Part shown: one piece after another, positions 8,449 to 17,638 of the stretch | How the letters are laid out: each line of letters starts with the position of its first letter | Numbering within the stretch: the stretch's first letter is position 1 | Assembly (NCBI GenBank): GCA_036675505.1 | Contig: JAKFEW010000041.1 | Span: forward strand, 1 to 64,000 | Source: JAKFEW01 sp036675505 | GTDB taxonomy: Bacteria; Cyanobacteriota; Sericytochromatia; S15B-MN24; JAQBPE01 | Direction of reading: 5' to 3' | Length of the DNA: 64,000 nucleotides | Translations under genes and position numbers: made by a program | The notes under the pieces: generated by a model | Databases searched by the model: none | Told to the model about the DNA's origin: nothing | Seen by the model: the letters and a program-made list of their open reading frames with translations, nothing else

Positions 8449-10404
8449 GTGAAGCGTTTCCGCGGGATCATCGCCACGCTCGGGATCACGGGGCTCGCCG
8501 CCGGTTGCGTGGCACCCATGCCGCTGGCGCCCTCCTGGGGCCTCGGCGCCCTCCCGGCCGACGAGGGCTACGACCTGCTCGCCGCGCCGGCGCCATGCGT
8601 TTCGCGGCCACTCGCAATCTACGCGCGCAGTGCTTCCACCCAGGTGGTGTTCGCCGGCTCGCGACACACGGTGAACGGCGACGTGTACACCAACGACGGG
8701 ATCAAGCTCGCCGGCACGACCCATCGGATCCTGGGCCAGGCCGCCACGATGGACGGCGTGGTCTACGCCGGCAACGGCAGCACCGTGCGCGGCACCAGGG
8801 CGGCCGCAGCGCTCGCCGTGCCCGTCACCACCACCATCGCGAGCCGCGCGGCGACGTTCAACTTCCCCGGCAACGTGAACCTCGACACGGTGCCTGGCGT
8901 CTGGCTGAACAAGACGACGCTCAAGCCGGGGCTGTACCGCGCCGGCGGGGTCCTCTCGGTCTCGAAGGCCGGGCTCACGGGCACCGTGACTTTCCAGGCC
9001 CGCGAGGTGCGTATCCATTCGGTGAACGCCCAGCTCAAGGCCTTCACCGACCGCATCCTGGTGCTCGCGGGCGCGGGGGGCACCAAGCTCACCGGCTCGG
9101 GCGGGCGCTTCGACGGGACGATCCTCGCCCCGGACGGACCGGTGGCGATCGCCGGGTCGCGGCATGGCTTCCGGGGCATGATCGTGGGCGACTCGGTGGC
9201 CGTCGACGGCACGACGCATACGTTCACCGGCACCGGGCCGCGCGACTGCCCCGCGGTGACGCCGCCCCCCAGCCGGCCAGCGGTTCCCACGCGGACGCCG
9301 ACCCCCCGGCCGACCCCGACCGCCACGCCGACGCCGGCCCCCACGCCCGCGGCCGTCAGGACCTTACGCAACGTCATCGCCTGGACCTGCTCGGCCGGCA
9401 AGGGGCTGAACTTCGCCCCCGACGGCCGCCTGTACATCGGGCACACGGGCGAGCGGCGGGTCTTCCGGCTAACGGCGGACGAGCGGTACGAGTGGGTCGC
9501 CGGCCAGGGGTACCAGGGCCAGCAGGAGGGCCCGATCGCCACGACCGCGATCCACGACCCGGCCGACGTCGCGATCGACGCCCGAAACGTGGTCTACGCC
9601 GCGGATCCGGTCGTGAACACGATCCGCAAGATCGATCCCAACACAGGGAGAATCACCATCCACGGCCGACAGCAGGTGCTGAAGGCCCTGCCGATCACCT
9701 CGTCCTGGAACCCGCGCGCGGTCGAGCTCGACCCAACCGGCAAGTGGCTCTACATCCTCTCGTCCAACTCGTCGGACCTCCGGCGCCTGGACACCGCGAC
9801 CGGGGTCGTTCACCACCTGGCGGGCGGCTACGGCTTCGAGTCCGAGCACGACGCGAAGACCCGCCCGTTGCTTGAGCGGCCGTCGCTGGTCGCCCCGGAT
9901 GGTCCGTGGTACCGCGCGAAGTTCAACAGCCCGCACGGCATGGCGATCGACAAGGCCGGAAACCTGTACATCGCGGACACCTGGCACCACCTGGTCCGGA
10001 AGGTGGACATGCGCGACCCCCAGAACCCGATCGTCTCGACGATCGCAGGTGACAAGACGAAGTTCGTCTTCGCGGATGGCCGCTGGTGGAAGGACATCGA
10101 GGGGGGCCACCAGGACGGCGACGGGGCCACCGCCCGGTTCAACCAGCCCATGGACATCGCGATCGACGAGAAGGGCGACCTGTTCGTGGCCGACAAGAAG
10201 AACCACTGCATCCGGAAGATCGACATGCGCGACCCGGCCCGTCCGATGGTCTCGACCGTGGCGGGCAATAGGACGGCCGGCCACGTCGACGGCAAGCCGC
10301 TGGAGTCGCAGTTCAACTGCCCCTTCGGCATCGCCGCGAAGGGCACCAACATCTACGTGACCGAGGCGTGCAACGAGTACATGCGGGTGGTGCCGAAGCC
10401 CTGA
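8449..10404 (+). CDS. Lipoprotein: beta-rich N-domain, Pro/Thr linker, NHL beta-propeller
   Basis: A 651-aa protein starting at GTG 8449; AGGAGGT lies five bases upstream and the start gives a good lipoprotein signal (VKRFRGIIATLGITGLAAGC). Residues 45-270 contain short repeated phrases (AGSRHTVNGDVYTND, AGTTHRILGQAA, AGSRHGFRGMIVGDSV, DGTTHTFTGTG) that suggest a right-handed beta-helix or bactofilin-like fold. A linker rich in TPTP follows at about 275-305. The last 340 residues are NHL units (NLYIADTWHHLVRKVD, DLFVADKKNHCIRKID). A surface-anchored binding protein is likely; the ligand is unknown. The upstream part of this frame overlaps the aminotransferase gene and is not coding. Confidence 0.85.
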   Translation: MKRFRGIIATLGITGLAAGCVAPMPLAPSWGLGALPADEGYDLLAAPAPCVSRPLAIYARSASTQVVFAGSRHTVNGDVYTNDGIKLAGTTHRILGQAATMDGVVYAGNGSTVRGTRAAAALAVPVTTTIASRAATFNFPGNVNLDTVPGVWLNKTTLKPGLYRAGGVLSVSKAGLTGTVTFQAREVRIHSVNAQLKAFTDRILVLAGAGGTKLTGSGGRFDGTILAPDGPVAIAGSRHGFRGMIVGDSVAVDGTTHTFTGTGPRDCPAVTPPPSRPAVPTRTPTPRPTPTATPTPAPTPAAVRTLRNVIAWTCSAGKGLNFAPDGRLYIGHTGERRVFRLTADERYEWVAGQGYQGQQEGPIATTAIHDPADVAIDARNVVYAADPVVNTIRKIDPNTGRITIHGRQQVLKALPITSSWNPRAVELDPTGKWLYILSSNSSDLRRLDTATGVVHHLAGGYGFESEHDAKTRPLLERPSLVAPDGPWYRAKFNSPHGMAIDKAGNLYIADTWHHLVRKVDMRDPQNPIVSTIAGDKTKFVFADGRWWKDIEGGHQDGDGATARFNQPMDIAIDEKGDLFVADKKNHCIRKIDMRDPARPMVSTVAGNRTAGHVDGKPLESQFNCPFGIAAKGTNIYVTEACNEYMRVVPKP

Positions 10405-10428
10405 CGGCTCGGCCAACGTTGCCCCACG

Positions 10429-11673
10429 CTACGGCGCGTCGGCCTCGTCGGCCGAGCCGCTCAGCGTGTCGCAGAGCTGTTCGACCGCCCACATGAGATC
10501 CTCGTCCGACACCACCAGCGGCGGCGCGAAGCGGATCGTCTTGTGGTGCGTCTCCTTGCACAACACGCCGCGGGCCCAGAGCGCCTCGCAGAAGGGCCGC
10601 GCGGCTGTATTCAGCTCGATGCCCACCATCAGGCCCTTGCCGCGGACGTCCGCGACGTGCGGGCTGTCCAGCTTGGCGAGGCGCGCGAAGACCATCTCGC
10701 CGAGGCGCGCGGCGCGCTCGGCCAGGTTCTCGCTTTCGATCACCTCGAGGGCCGCGATCGCCACCGCGCAGCCCAGCGGGTTGCCGCCAAAGGTCGAGCC
10801 GTGGTCGCCGGGCTTGAAGACCGCCATCACGTCCTCGCGGGCGATCATCGCCGAAACGGGATAGAAGCCGCCGGAGAGCGCCTTGCCGAGCACGAGCACG
10901 TCGGGCAGGATGCCCTCATGCAGGTAGGCGAAGAGCTTGCCGGTGCGGCCGAGGCCGGTCTGGATCTCGTCGAGCATCAGCAGCACGTTGTTCTCGCGGC
11001 AGATCGCCGAAGCCTCGCGCAGGAAGCCTTCGGGCGGCACGATGATGCCGGCCTCGCCCTGGATCGGCTCGAAGAGCACCGCGGCCGTGTTCGGCGTGAT
11101 GGCCGCCCGCAGGGCCGCCGCGTCGCCGTACGGGATGACCTTGAAGCCGGGCGTGAAGGGCCCGAAGCCGTCGCGGTACTGGTGCTCGGTGGAGAAGCTG
11201 ACCACGGCGATCGTGCGGCCGTGGAAGTTGTTCTCGCAGACGATGATCTCGGCCTGGTTGAGCGGCACGCCTTTCACCTGGTAGGCCCACTTGCGCGCGG
11301 CCTTGAGCGCGGTCTCGACGGCCTCGGCGCCCGTGTTCATGGGCAACACGCGCGGCAGGCCGGTCATCTGCGTGAGCTTCTGGTAGAACAGGCCGAGCTG
11401 GTCGTTGTGGAACGCGCGCGAGGTCAGCGTGACGCGCTGGGCCTGACGCATCATGGCGGCCAGGATGTGCGGGTGCGCATGCCCCTGGTTGACCGCAGAG
11501 TAGGCCGACAGGCAGTCGAGGTAGCGCCGGCCGTCGCTGTCGGTCACCCACGCGCCCTTGGCCTCGCTGATGACGAGGCCCAGCGGGTGATAGTTGTGGG
11601 CGCCGTGGCGTTCTTCGAGGGCGATCAGGTCGCTGGCGGTGGGGGCCTGGTTCATGGCGTTCGTGGCGGTCAT
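10429..11673 (-). CDS. rocD: Ornithine--oxo-acid transaminase (ornithine aminotransferase)
   Basis: A 414-aa protein from ATG 11673. Class III aminotransferase landmarks are all there: LPMNTGAEAVETALKAARKW, NNFHGRTIAVVSFS, FEPIQGEAGIIVPP, LLMLDEIQTGLGRTGK and the PLP lysine in VLVLGKALSGGFYPVSA. The order and wording match RocD/OAT rather than ArgD or GABA transaminase. The enzyme converts ornithine plus 2-oxoglutarate to glutamate semialdehyde, linking arginine breakdown to proline. Its 5' leader contains the inverted-repeat element at 11717-11884. Alternative ATG at 11655. Confidence 0.93.
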   Translation of the reverse strand: MTATNAMNQAPTASDLIALEERHGAHNYHPLGLVISEAKGAWVTDSDGRRYLDCLSAYSAVNQGHAHPHILAAMMRQAQRVTLTSRAFHNDQLGLFYQKLTQMTGLPRVLPMNTGAEAVETALKAARKWAYQVKGVPLNQAEIIVCENNFHGRTIAVVSFSTEHQYRDGFGPFTPGFKVIPYGDAAALRAAITPNTAAVLFEPIQGEAGIIVPPEGFLREASAICRENNVLLMLDEIQTGLGRTGKLFAYLHEGILPDVLVLGKALSGGFYPVSAMIAREDVMAVFKPGDHGSTFGGNPLGCAVAIAALEVIESENLAERAARLGEMVFARLAKLDSPHVADVRGKGLMVGIELNTAARPFCEALWARGVLCKETHHKTIRFAPPLVVSDEDLMWAVEQLCDTLSGSADEADAP

Positions 11674-11716
11674 GTCCCTATGAAACCACAGCTCCCCTGC
11701 TCCGCGTAACCCCCTG

Positions 11717-11884
11717 TTTAGAGCGGTTTTCCTGTGGGTGAGCGAGTGCAGCGCGCCGGGCTGCGGCCCGGCTGCTAGGAGCGAGGAGGGCGCGTGCCCG
11801 AAGGCACGTAACCGACGAGCGACGACGCAGACGGGTCGCAGACCAAGCGATGCGCCGCGACACCCACAGGAAAACCGCTCTAAA
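11717..11884. mobile_element. MITE-like element: perfect 24-bp terminal inverted repeats around a folded 120-bp core
   Basis: The left arm at 11717-11740 (TTTAGAGCGG..., ending GTGGGTG) is the exact reverse complement of the right arm at 11861-11884. The 120-bp core holds two further perfect hairpins: GCCGGGC/GCCCGGC around TGCG, and CGTGCC/GGCACG around CGAA, which on the transcribed minus strand is a C(UUCG)G tetraloop. The right arm supplies the stop codon of the AAA+ gene (11880-11882). No ORF and no clear target duplication. It could be a non-autonomous transposon or a structured RNA/terminator between the AAA+ gene and rocD. Confidence 0.6.
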
Positions 11885-13259
11885 GGAGTTTGTGCTTTTT
11901 CATGTATGCTTCGAGGTCGTCGTATCGCCCGCCCTCGTTCGCGTACCGCACGTGGTTGCGCGCGGTCGCGAACCACTCGCCGGCGCTCGCGCGGCTCTCG
12001 GCGAGCGCCTTCGTGAAATCGTCCATCGCGACCGGCTGCACCTTGCCGGTCTTGAGCGAGCGCGCCAGCGCGCCCTCGGCGGCGCGCTCGCAGAGCGCCT
12101 TGAGGTCCGCGCCGGACCAGTTCGCGGTCCTGGCGGCGAGCTTCGCCACGTCGATCGTCTCGCCGCCCGGCAGCGAGGCTGCGTGGGTGGTGAGGATCGC
12201 CCGGCGCGCGGCCTCGTCCGGCGGCGGTACGAAGACCACCCGGTCGAAGCGGCCCGGCCGCCGGAAGGCCGGGTCGACGCTCCAGGGCAGGTTGGTCGCG
12301 GCCATCACGAGCACGCCCTCGTTGGGCCCGCCGATGCCGTCCATCTCGGCCAAAAGCTGGGTCACGAGCGCGCGCCAGAACTGCGACTCGGTGCCGCCGC
12401 GCGAGGCGCCCAGGGCGTCGAACTCGTCGAAGAAGAGCACGGTGGGCGTGTGGCGGCGGGCGTCGGCGAAGAGCTCGCGGATCGCCTTCTCGCTCTCGCC
12501 CCAGAAGGCGTCGACGATGTCCGCCACGCCGAGGGCGACGAAGCGCGCGCCCACCTCGCCCGCGGTGGCCCGCGCGATGAAGGTCTTGCCGCAGCCCGGC
12601 GGCCCGTAGAGCAGCACGCCGCCGCCGGCCTTGCGGCCGAAGGCGGCGAAGATCTCGGGCGTCTTGTAGGGCGCGACGATGCGCAGCTCGATCTGCTCCT
12701 TCACCTCGGCGAGGCCGGCCACGTCGGCGAACTTCACGCGCGGCGTTTCGGCTTCGAAGCGCTCGAGCAGCTCGGCGGGTGCGGCGGCCTCACCGGCCAC
12801 GCCGGCCCGGACCGGGGCGGGCACGGGGGCCGGGGCAGAGGGCGCGGCCTCCGGGATGCCGGCGACCCAGGCGTCCCAGTCGGCGTCCGCGAGCGCCGGA
12901 TCGGCGGCCCGCGCGGCGCGGTAGGCGTGGGCCGCGGCCTGGTCTTCGCCTTTCTCGCGCAAGACGATCGCGAGCTCCCGGCGCACGAACGGATCGTCGT
13001 GCCGCTCGAGGCATTGCTCGGCGCGGATCAGGGCCTCGGCGCCGAAGCCCGCCTCGCGCAGCAGCGGCAAGAGCTGCCGCAGCACGAGCGGCGGCTCGAC
13101 GCGGAGGTCGGCGGCCTTGCGCAGGGCGGCGATCGCGTCCGCCGCCCGCGGCGTGCGCGCCAGCTGCTCGCCGTAATGCAGCCAGAGCGGGCCATTGGCC
13201 GGATCGCGCTCGCAGGCGGCGCGCAGCGCGTCGAGGATGGCGGCGTGGGGGTCGGTCAT
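11880..13259 (-). CDS. AAA+ ATPase with N-terminal TPR-like region (Cdc48/FtsH-like ATPase domain)
   Basis: A 459-aa protein from ATG 13259, which overlaps the stop of the upstream TPR gene by four bases (ATGA), so translation is coupled. Residues 1-140 are helical repeats like TPRs; a Pro/Ala linker follows. The AAA+ module has Walker A GPPGCGKT (218-225), Walker B VLFFDEFD (to about 280), the second region of homology with the arginine finger (DPAFRRPGRFDRVVF) and a C-terminal helical lid (ANWSGADLKALCERA). Single-ring ATPases of this type remodel or unfold proteins. Its partner TPR and membrane proteins upstream suggest a membrane-linked task. The stop codon lies inside the MITE-like element. 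Confidence 0.85.
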   Translation of the reverse strand: MTDPHAAILDALRAACERDPANGPLWLHYGEQLARTPRAADAIAALRKAADLRVEPPLVLRQLLPLLREAGFGAEALIRAEQCLERHDDPFVRRELAIVLREKGEDQAAAHAYRAARAADPALADADWDAWVAGIPEAAPSAPAPVPAPVRAGVAGEAAAPAELLERFEAETPRVKFADVAGLAEVKEQIELRIVAPYKTPEIFAAFGRKAGGGVLLYGPPGCGKTFIARATAGEVGARFVALGVADIVDAFWGESEKAIRELFADARRHTPTVLFFDEFDALGASRGGTESQFWRALVTQLLAEMDGIGGPNEGVLVMAATNLPWSVDPAFRRPGRFDRVVFVPPPDEAARRAILTTHAASLPGGETIDVAKLAARTANWSGADLKALCERAAEGALARSLKTGKVQPVAMDDFTKALAESRASAGEWFATARNHVRYANEGGRYDDLEAYMKKHKLL

Positions 13260-14170
13260 CGTGCGGGCCTCAGCCTGATCCAGAGGTTGGCGAGCGGGGT
13301 CGCGATCCAGGTGTAGACCGCGAAGAGCAGCCAGGCGATCGCGAACGGGCCGGTGACCTCGCGCGGCACGCCGGCGAAGCGCAGCCCGTAAAGCAGCACG
13401 AGGAAGATGCCCCAGACCAGGAACTGCTGCCCCGGCAGGCGGCTCGTGGCAAGCGTCCAGTAGTAAAAGGGCAGGAAGACCCACCGGCAGGCGCGGTCCA
13501 TGTCGTGATAGAGCTCGATGAACGCGTCGTTGCCGGGATCGAGCCGCACGGCGTCGCGCAGCGCCCGGCGCGCCGCGAAGGGCCGGCCGGCCAGGTAGAG
13601 CGATCGCCCGAGCATCGCATGCCCGGTCGCGTCCTCCGGGTCGAGCCCGACGCCGACGTGGCCGATCGCCGCGGCCTCGTCCACCTTGCGTGCGTCCGCG
13701 AGCACTGCGCCCAGGTACGCATGGGCGCCCGGGAACTCCGGGTCGATGGCGAGGCAGCGCCGGAACAGCTTCTCGGCCTTTTCGAGCCGCTTCGTCTTGA
13801 ACATGAGGATGCCGTAGACGAGATACCCCGCCGCGTAATCGGGCGCGAGGCGCAGCGCTTCGAGCAGCAGCTGCTCGGCTTCCACGTGCAGGCCCCGCTC
13901 CATGAGGAGCGAGGCGAGGTGCAGGCGCGCGAGCGGCGACATCGGCTCGAGCCGGATCACCTCGCGCGCCTCGGCCTCGGCTTCCTCGCCGCGCGCCTGG
14001 TAGGCCAACGCGAGGCTGAGCCGGTAGTGCAGCTCCGGGTCATCCGGCGCGAGCGCGAGGGCCCGGCGCAACTCCGCCTCGGCGCGGTCGTGCCGCCCGG
14101 CTTCGGCGTAATAGCCGGCCTTCTGGGCGAAGACGTCGATCAGGCGGGGAACGTCGGGCTGGTCGCTCAC
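13256..14170 (-). CDS. TPR protein with C-terminal membrane segments
   Basis: A 304-aa protein with about six TPR units over residues 8-215 (AEAELRRALALAPDDPELHYRL is the typical register). They are followed by three hydrophobic stretches near 230-295 (FLPFYYWTLATS, FLVWGIFLVLLYGLRFAG, FAIAWLLFAVYTWIATPLA). The TPRs probably face the cytoplasm as a docking platform. It overlaps its upstream neighbour by four bases and the downstream AAA+ gene by four bases, so the three genes are translationally coupled. A membrane receptor or adaptor for the AAA+ ATPase is a reasonable inference; no enzymatic motif is visible. Confidence 0.8.
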   Translation of the reverse strand: MSDQPDVPRLIDVFAQKAGYYAEAGRHDRAEAELRRALALAPDDPELHYRLSLALAYQARGEEAEAEAREVIRLEPMSPLARLHLASLLMERGLHVEAEQLLLEALRLAPDYAAGYLVYGILMFKTKRLEKAEKLFRRCLAIDPEFPGAHAYLGAVLADARKVDEAAAIGHVGVGLDPEDATGHAMLGRSLYLAGRPFAARRALRDAVRLDPGNDAFIELYHDMDRACRWVFLPFYYWTLATSRLPGQQFLVWGIFLVLLYGLRFAGVPREVTGPFAIAWLLFAVYTWIATPLANLWIRLRPAR

Positions 14171-14703
14171 GGCGGAGAGCCTGCCGGCGAGGCGCCACCG
14201 GACGCCGAGATGGCGAACGGGAGCGCGACCATCAGCTGGACCGCCACGCCGGCCACGATCGCCCCGAGCGCATGCTTGAGCAACGGTGCGCTGCCGCCGC
14301 CGTGGCCCGTGTGGATCTCCCAGCGCCGGCGTTGCCGGTGCGCGATCGCGAGGCCCACCCCGACCGCGAGGAGCATATTGGCGGTCCGGAGGCCGCGCCG
14401 GTGGTCCACGCTGCCCGCGACATAGAGCCCCGGGATGCCGTAGGCGTGGGCGTAGCCAGCCAACGCGGCCAGCGCGACGCCGGCCACGAACGCGAAGGTC
14501 AACAGCGGCGCGTACGCCTGGGGCCGGCCGAGGCGCTTGAAGTTCTCGGCGAGCAGGATGCCCATCGGGATGACGCCGAAGAATGCGCCGACCAACACGA
14601 GGTAGTTCGGGTTCCAGGGGCGATCGAAGCCCACCGCGTCGTCGTGCGCGGTCAGCGAGGGCGTCAAGATGTCATCGTCGTCGACCTGACGATTCGCGTC
14701 CAT
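14167..14703 (-). CDS. Predicted multi-pass membrane protein of unknown function
   Basis: A 178-aa protein from ATG 14703, preceded by AAGGAGG at a good distance; the longer frame upstream runs into the histidine kinase gene and is rejected. After an acidic N-terminus (QVDDDDIL) there are about four hydrophobic segments (YLVLVGAFFGVIPMGILLA, LLTFAFVAGVALAALAGYA, MLLAVGVGLAIA, GAIVAGVAVQLMVALPFA). No family recognised. It lies between the histidine kinase (25-base gap) and the TPR-membrane gene (4-base overlap), so it belongs to the same transcription unit. Confidence 0.75.
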   Translation of the reverse strand: MDANRQVDDDDILTPSLTAHDDAVGFDRPWNPNYLVLVGAFFGVIPMGILLAENFKRLGRPQAYAPLLTFAFVAGVALAALAGYAHAYGIPGLYVAGSVDHRRGLRTANMLLAVGVGLAIAHRQRRRWEIHTGHGGGSAPLLKHALGAIVAGVAVQLMVALPFAISASGGASPAGSPP

Positions 14704-14728
14704 GCGGCCTCCTTGGCGGGGGCCGGCA

Positions 14729-17113
14729 TTATACCGTGTGTTCGCGCCCGCCGTCGTCCCGGACCAGCTCCGACCCGCCGTCGGGCCGCGCCGGCAACGA
14801 AACGGTGGCCTCGGTCCCGCCGCCGGCGGGGCAGCTGAGCGAGACTCGGCCGCCGTGCAGCTCGGCGATGCCCTTGACCAGCGCCAGCCCGAGACCCAGC
14901 CCGCCAGGGCGGAGCGCGTCCGACGTCCGGAGCTGGTTGAAGGCCTCCCAGACCTGGTCCAGCTGCCGCGGCTCGATGCCGGGGCCATTGTCCCAGACCG
15001 TGAACACGACGTTTCCGGCCACCGAGCCCACCTTCAAGCCGACGGTCCCGCCGGCCGGCGTGAAGCGCCGCGCGTTGTCGACCAGCTCCGCGAGCATCTG
15101 GGCGAGGCGGTGCGGGTCGCCCTCGAAGCTCGGCAAGCCGGGTGCGATCTCGCCGACCCACCGCACCCGAGCGGCGGCCAGCTCTGGCCCGATCAGCCGG
15201 TGGGTGGCTTCGACGAGCTCGACGGGGTCCACCTCGCTGCGGTAGAGCGGCATGGCACCGCTGAGCAGGGCGCCGAGGTCGATGATGCGATTCATGTGGG
15301 TGGCGAGCCGGTGCGCGCCTTCGAGCAGCCCCTTCACGATGGCTTCATCGGGATACGTGTCTTCCAGCATCTCCGCGTAGCCTACGATCAGCGACACGGG
15401 CGTCTTCATCTCGTGGGAGATCGTCGAGAGCAGATAGTCCTTCACCCGGGCCAGCTCGCGCGCCTGCTCAGTTTCGATGGTCCGCCGCGCGGCCTCGGCC
15501 AACATGCGCTGGCGTTCGCTGATGTCGCGGACGCTGACGATGATGAACGGCCCACCGGGCGTTTCGACCGGGCTGAGGCGCACTTCGGCCGGGAACTCCC
15601 CGCCGTCTTGTCTGACGCCATGGACCTCGCGGTCTTTGGCCATTGTCCAGGCGCCGGTGCCGAGGGAATGGCCATCGCGCCTGGTCCGGTGAGCCTCCCG
15701 AATCGCTTCGGGGACGAGCTTCTCGACCGACAGGCCGATCATTGTGGCTGGCGCATACCCGTAGAGCTCCGCTGCGAAGGCGTTGGCGTAGCTCACCCGG
15801 CCGCCGGCGTCGATCAGCAACAACGCATCGGGGGACGCCTCGAGCACCGAGCGGACGCGCGCCTCGCTGCGCCGATGTGCGTCCTCCAGGCGCCGATGTT
15901 CGGTCATGTCGAAGAGCGTCGATCGGCTCATCATGAACGCACCCGCCTCGTCGCGCAGCGCGGTCGCGGTCACCAACACCGGGAAGGCGCTCCCGTCCTT
16001 GCGGCGCAGGTCGAGCTGCAGATCCTTGACCCAACCGCGGGCGACGAAACCGGGGAAGGTGGCCCGGAACCGCTCTCGTCCGTCCTCGTGGAGGAGCGTC
16101 TCGTCCCAGCGTTCGCCGACGATTTCCTCGCGCGAGTAGCCGAGCCAGGCGAGCTCCGTGTCGTTGATCCGGACGACGCGGCCCTCGCGGTCCAGCGAGT
16201 GGTAGCCGCACGGCGCGTTCTCGTACAGGTCGATGAGCTCGTCCTCGGCGACGGCGAACCGCGCCGTGCTCCACCACAGGAAGCCGAAGCCGCCGAGGGC
16301 CAGGGTCAGCACCATCAGCTCGAGGCCGACGATGCGCGGGATCAGGCCCGTGTGTTCGGCCTCGAGCCGCAGCCAGCCCAGTACGATCGGCCCCAGTAAG
16401 GTTGGCGCCACGAGGCGGCGCATCGTCTGCCCGGCCGTGCCCCGCGAGGTCAGCAACGCCGGCAACGAGGCCCCGGGGGTGCCCGCGATCAGCGCCACAG
16501 CCATGGACAGCAGGGTGGCGGCGGTGAGGAGCGCCATCGGCGCGCTGTGCATCCAGCTGTAGAGGGCCGATACGTCGTACACGTAGCCCAGCGCCGTCAG
16601 GTAAATCGGGACCACGGTGGCGAGGGCCAGGCCCTGGATCGCCTGGCCGACGGCCCGGCGCTCCAGGGCCCAGGGCAGCCCCAGGAGCCCGACGCCCAGC
16701 AGCGTCACGCAGATCGACGTGTCTATCGCGGGCCGCCCCGGCCAGGCCTGCCAGGCTTCCGCGACGGCGCGAGGAAACAGCAGGTGGTCGATACCCAGAT
16801 CGCGGGCGAGGAGGTGCTCCGCGAGCGTCACGACGCCGATCGTGGCCCCAGCGAGCGCCGCGGCCCGGCCGGCCGCCAATCGCCAACCTACGGCCCGGCC
16901 GCCGGCGAGCGCCGCGAGGGAGGCGCTCAGGCACAGGAGCGCGAGCGCCGTGAGCGGCATCATCGGGATGTAGCCTGGAATGATGGAGCGGAGCGCAGGA
17001 AGGTCGGCTGCCCAGCTGACGGTCACCGCGCAGGCGACGAGGGCGACGGCCCCGGCCAGCCCGTACGCCAGCCGGATTCCGGGCGTTTCGCTCGTCGGGG
17101 ACGCAGCTCGCAT
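14729..17113 (-). CDS. Membrane sensor histidine kinase with two PAS domains
   Basis: A 794-aa protein. Residues 15-290 hold about eight hydrophobic segments forming a membrane sensor. Two PAS domains follow (about 300-410 and 425-545; ENAPCGYHSLDREGRVVRIN and EASPDALLLIDAGGRVSYAN). The transmitter has the HisKA box STISHEMKTPVSLIVGY (phosphoacceptor His), N-box ELVDNARRF, G1 DNGPGI and G2 GLGLGLALVKG. There is no receiver domain, and no response regulator gene lies nearby, so the partner is elsewhere. SD sequence GGAGGT precedes ATG 17113. The 25-base gap to the downstream membrane gene suggests one operon with the TPR and AAA+ genes. Confidence 0.9.
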   Translation of the reverse strand: MRAASPTSETPGIRLAYGLAGAVALVACAVTVSWAADLPALRSIIPGYIPMMPLTALALLCLSASLAALAGGRAVGWRLAAGRAAALAGATIGVVTLAEHLLARDLGIDHLLFPRAVAEAWQAWPGRPAIDTSICVTLLGVGLLGLPWALERRAVGQAIQGLALATVVPIYLTALGYVYDVSALYSWMHSAPMALLTAATLLSMAVALIAGTPGASLPALLTSRGTAGQTMRRLVAPTLLGPIVLGWLRLEAEHTGLIPRIVGLELMVLTLALGGFGFLWWSTARFAVAEDELIDLYENAPCGYHSLDREGRVVRINDTELAWLGYSREEIVGERWDETLLHEDGRERFRATFPGFVARGWVKDLQLDLRRKDGSAFPVLVTATALRDEAGAFMMSRSTLFDMTEHRRLEDAHRRSEARVRSVLEASPDALLLIDAGGRVSYANAFAAELYGYAPATMIGLSVEKLVPEAIREAHRTRRDGHSLGTGAWTMAKDREVHGVRQDGGEFPAEVRLSPVETPGGPFIIVSVRDISERQRMLAEAARRTIETEQARELARVKDYLLSTISHEMKTPVSLIVGYAEMLEDTYPDEAIVKGLLEGAHRLATHMNRIIDLGALLSGAMPLYRSEVDPVELVEATHRLIGPELAAARVRWVGEIAPGLPSFEGDPHRLAQMLAELVDNARRFTPAGGTVGLKVGSVAGNVVFTVWDNGPGIEPRQLDQVWEAFNQLRTSDALRPGGLGLGLALVKGIAELHGGRVSLSCPAGGGTEATVSLPARPDGGSELVRDDGGREHTV

Positions 17114-17322
17114 CGCTGGAGACCTCCACGGGGCATGCGCCAGCTGAATCTCGACCGAGCGCCCGCGATTCGATGTTAAACCGATCGGATCAGAATCACA
17201 TCAAGGAGTCGTGCAAAGGCTCACTATGCGGGCAGCTCCGCCAACGGCGCCGTTCGGCCGGCTCTTGGCCGGGGTGGGGCGGCGTGCTACCATCGACCCC
17301 CCCATCGGAAGGAGGTCCGGCC

Positions 17323-17613
17323 ATGATTATCGGCGTCGCGCGGGTGGAGTTGGAGCTGACCGACATCGGCTCGCTCAAGGACAAGCGCTCGATCGTGAAG
17401 CCGATCGTGCTCAAGCTGATGAACAAGTTCAGCGTGCACGCCGCCGAGGTCGATCAGCTCGACGACCACGACGCCGCGACCATCGGCATCGTGATGTGCG
17501 CCAACGAGCAGAAGCACGCGAACGAGGTGATCTCGAAGGCTGTCGACTGGCTCGAGAACCACCAGTTCGAGGCCCACGTCGCGGACGTCGAGACCCAGTT
17601 CATCGACGTCTGA
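17323..17613 (+). CDS. DUF503 (YlxP-like) protein
   Basis: A 96-aa protein from ATG 17323 with GGAAGGAGG eight bases upstream. It has the DUF503 pattern: GVARVELELTDIGSLKDKRSIVKPI at the start and an AxVDxLDxHDxAxIGIV middle. Family members are small ferredoxin-like folds often found next to translation genes (rbfA, infB), and their role is not settled. Here it precedes a large regulator gene instead. The longer frame upstream has no matching SD. Confidence 0.88.
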   Translation: MIIGVARVELELTDIGSLKDKRSIVKPIVLKLMNKFSVHAAEVDQLDDHDAATIGIVMCANEQKHANEVISKAVDWLENHQFEAHVADVETQFIDV

Positions 17614-17638
17614 GCGGAGCGCGGGTACACATGCCGCT

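Noticed and set aside
11850..13316. 488-codon plus-strand ORF opposite the AAA+ gene
   Set aside because: Low-complexity, His/Arg/Gly-rich translation typical of a GC-rich shadow frame; the minus strand encodes a complete AAA+ domain.
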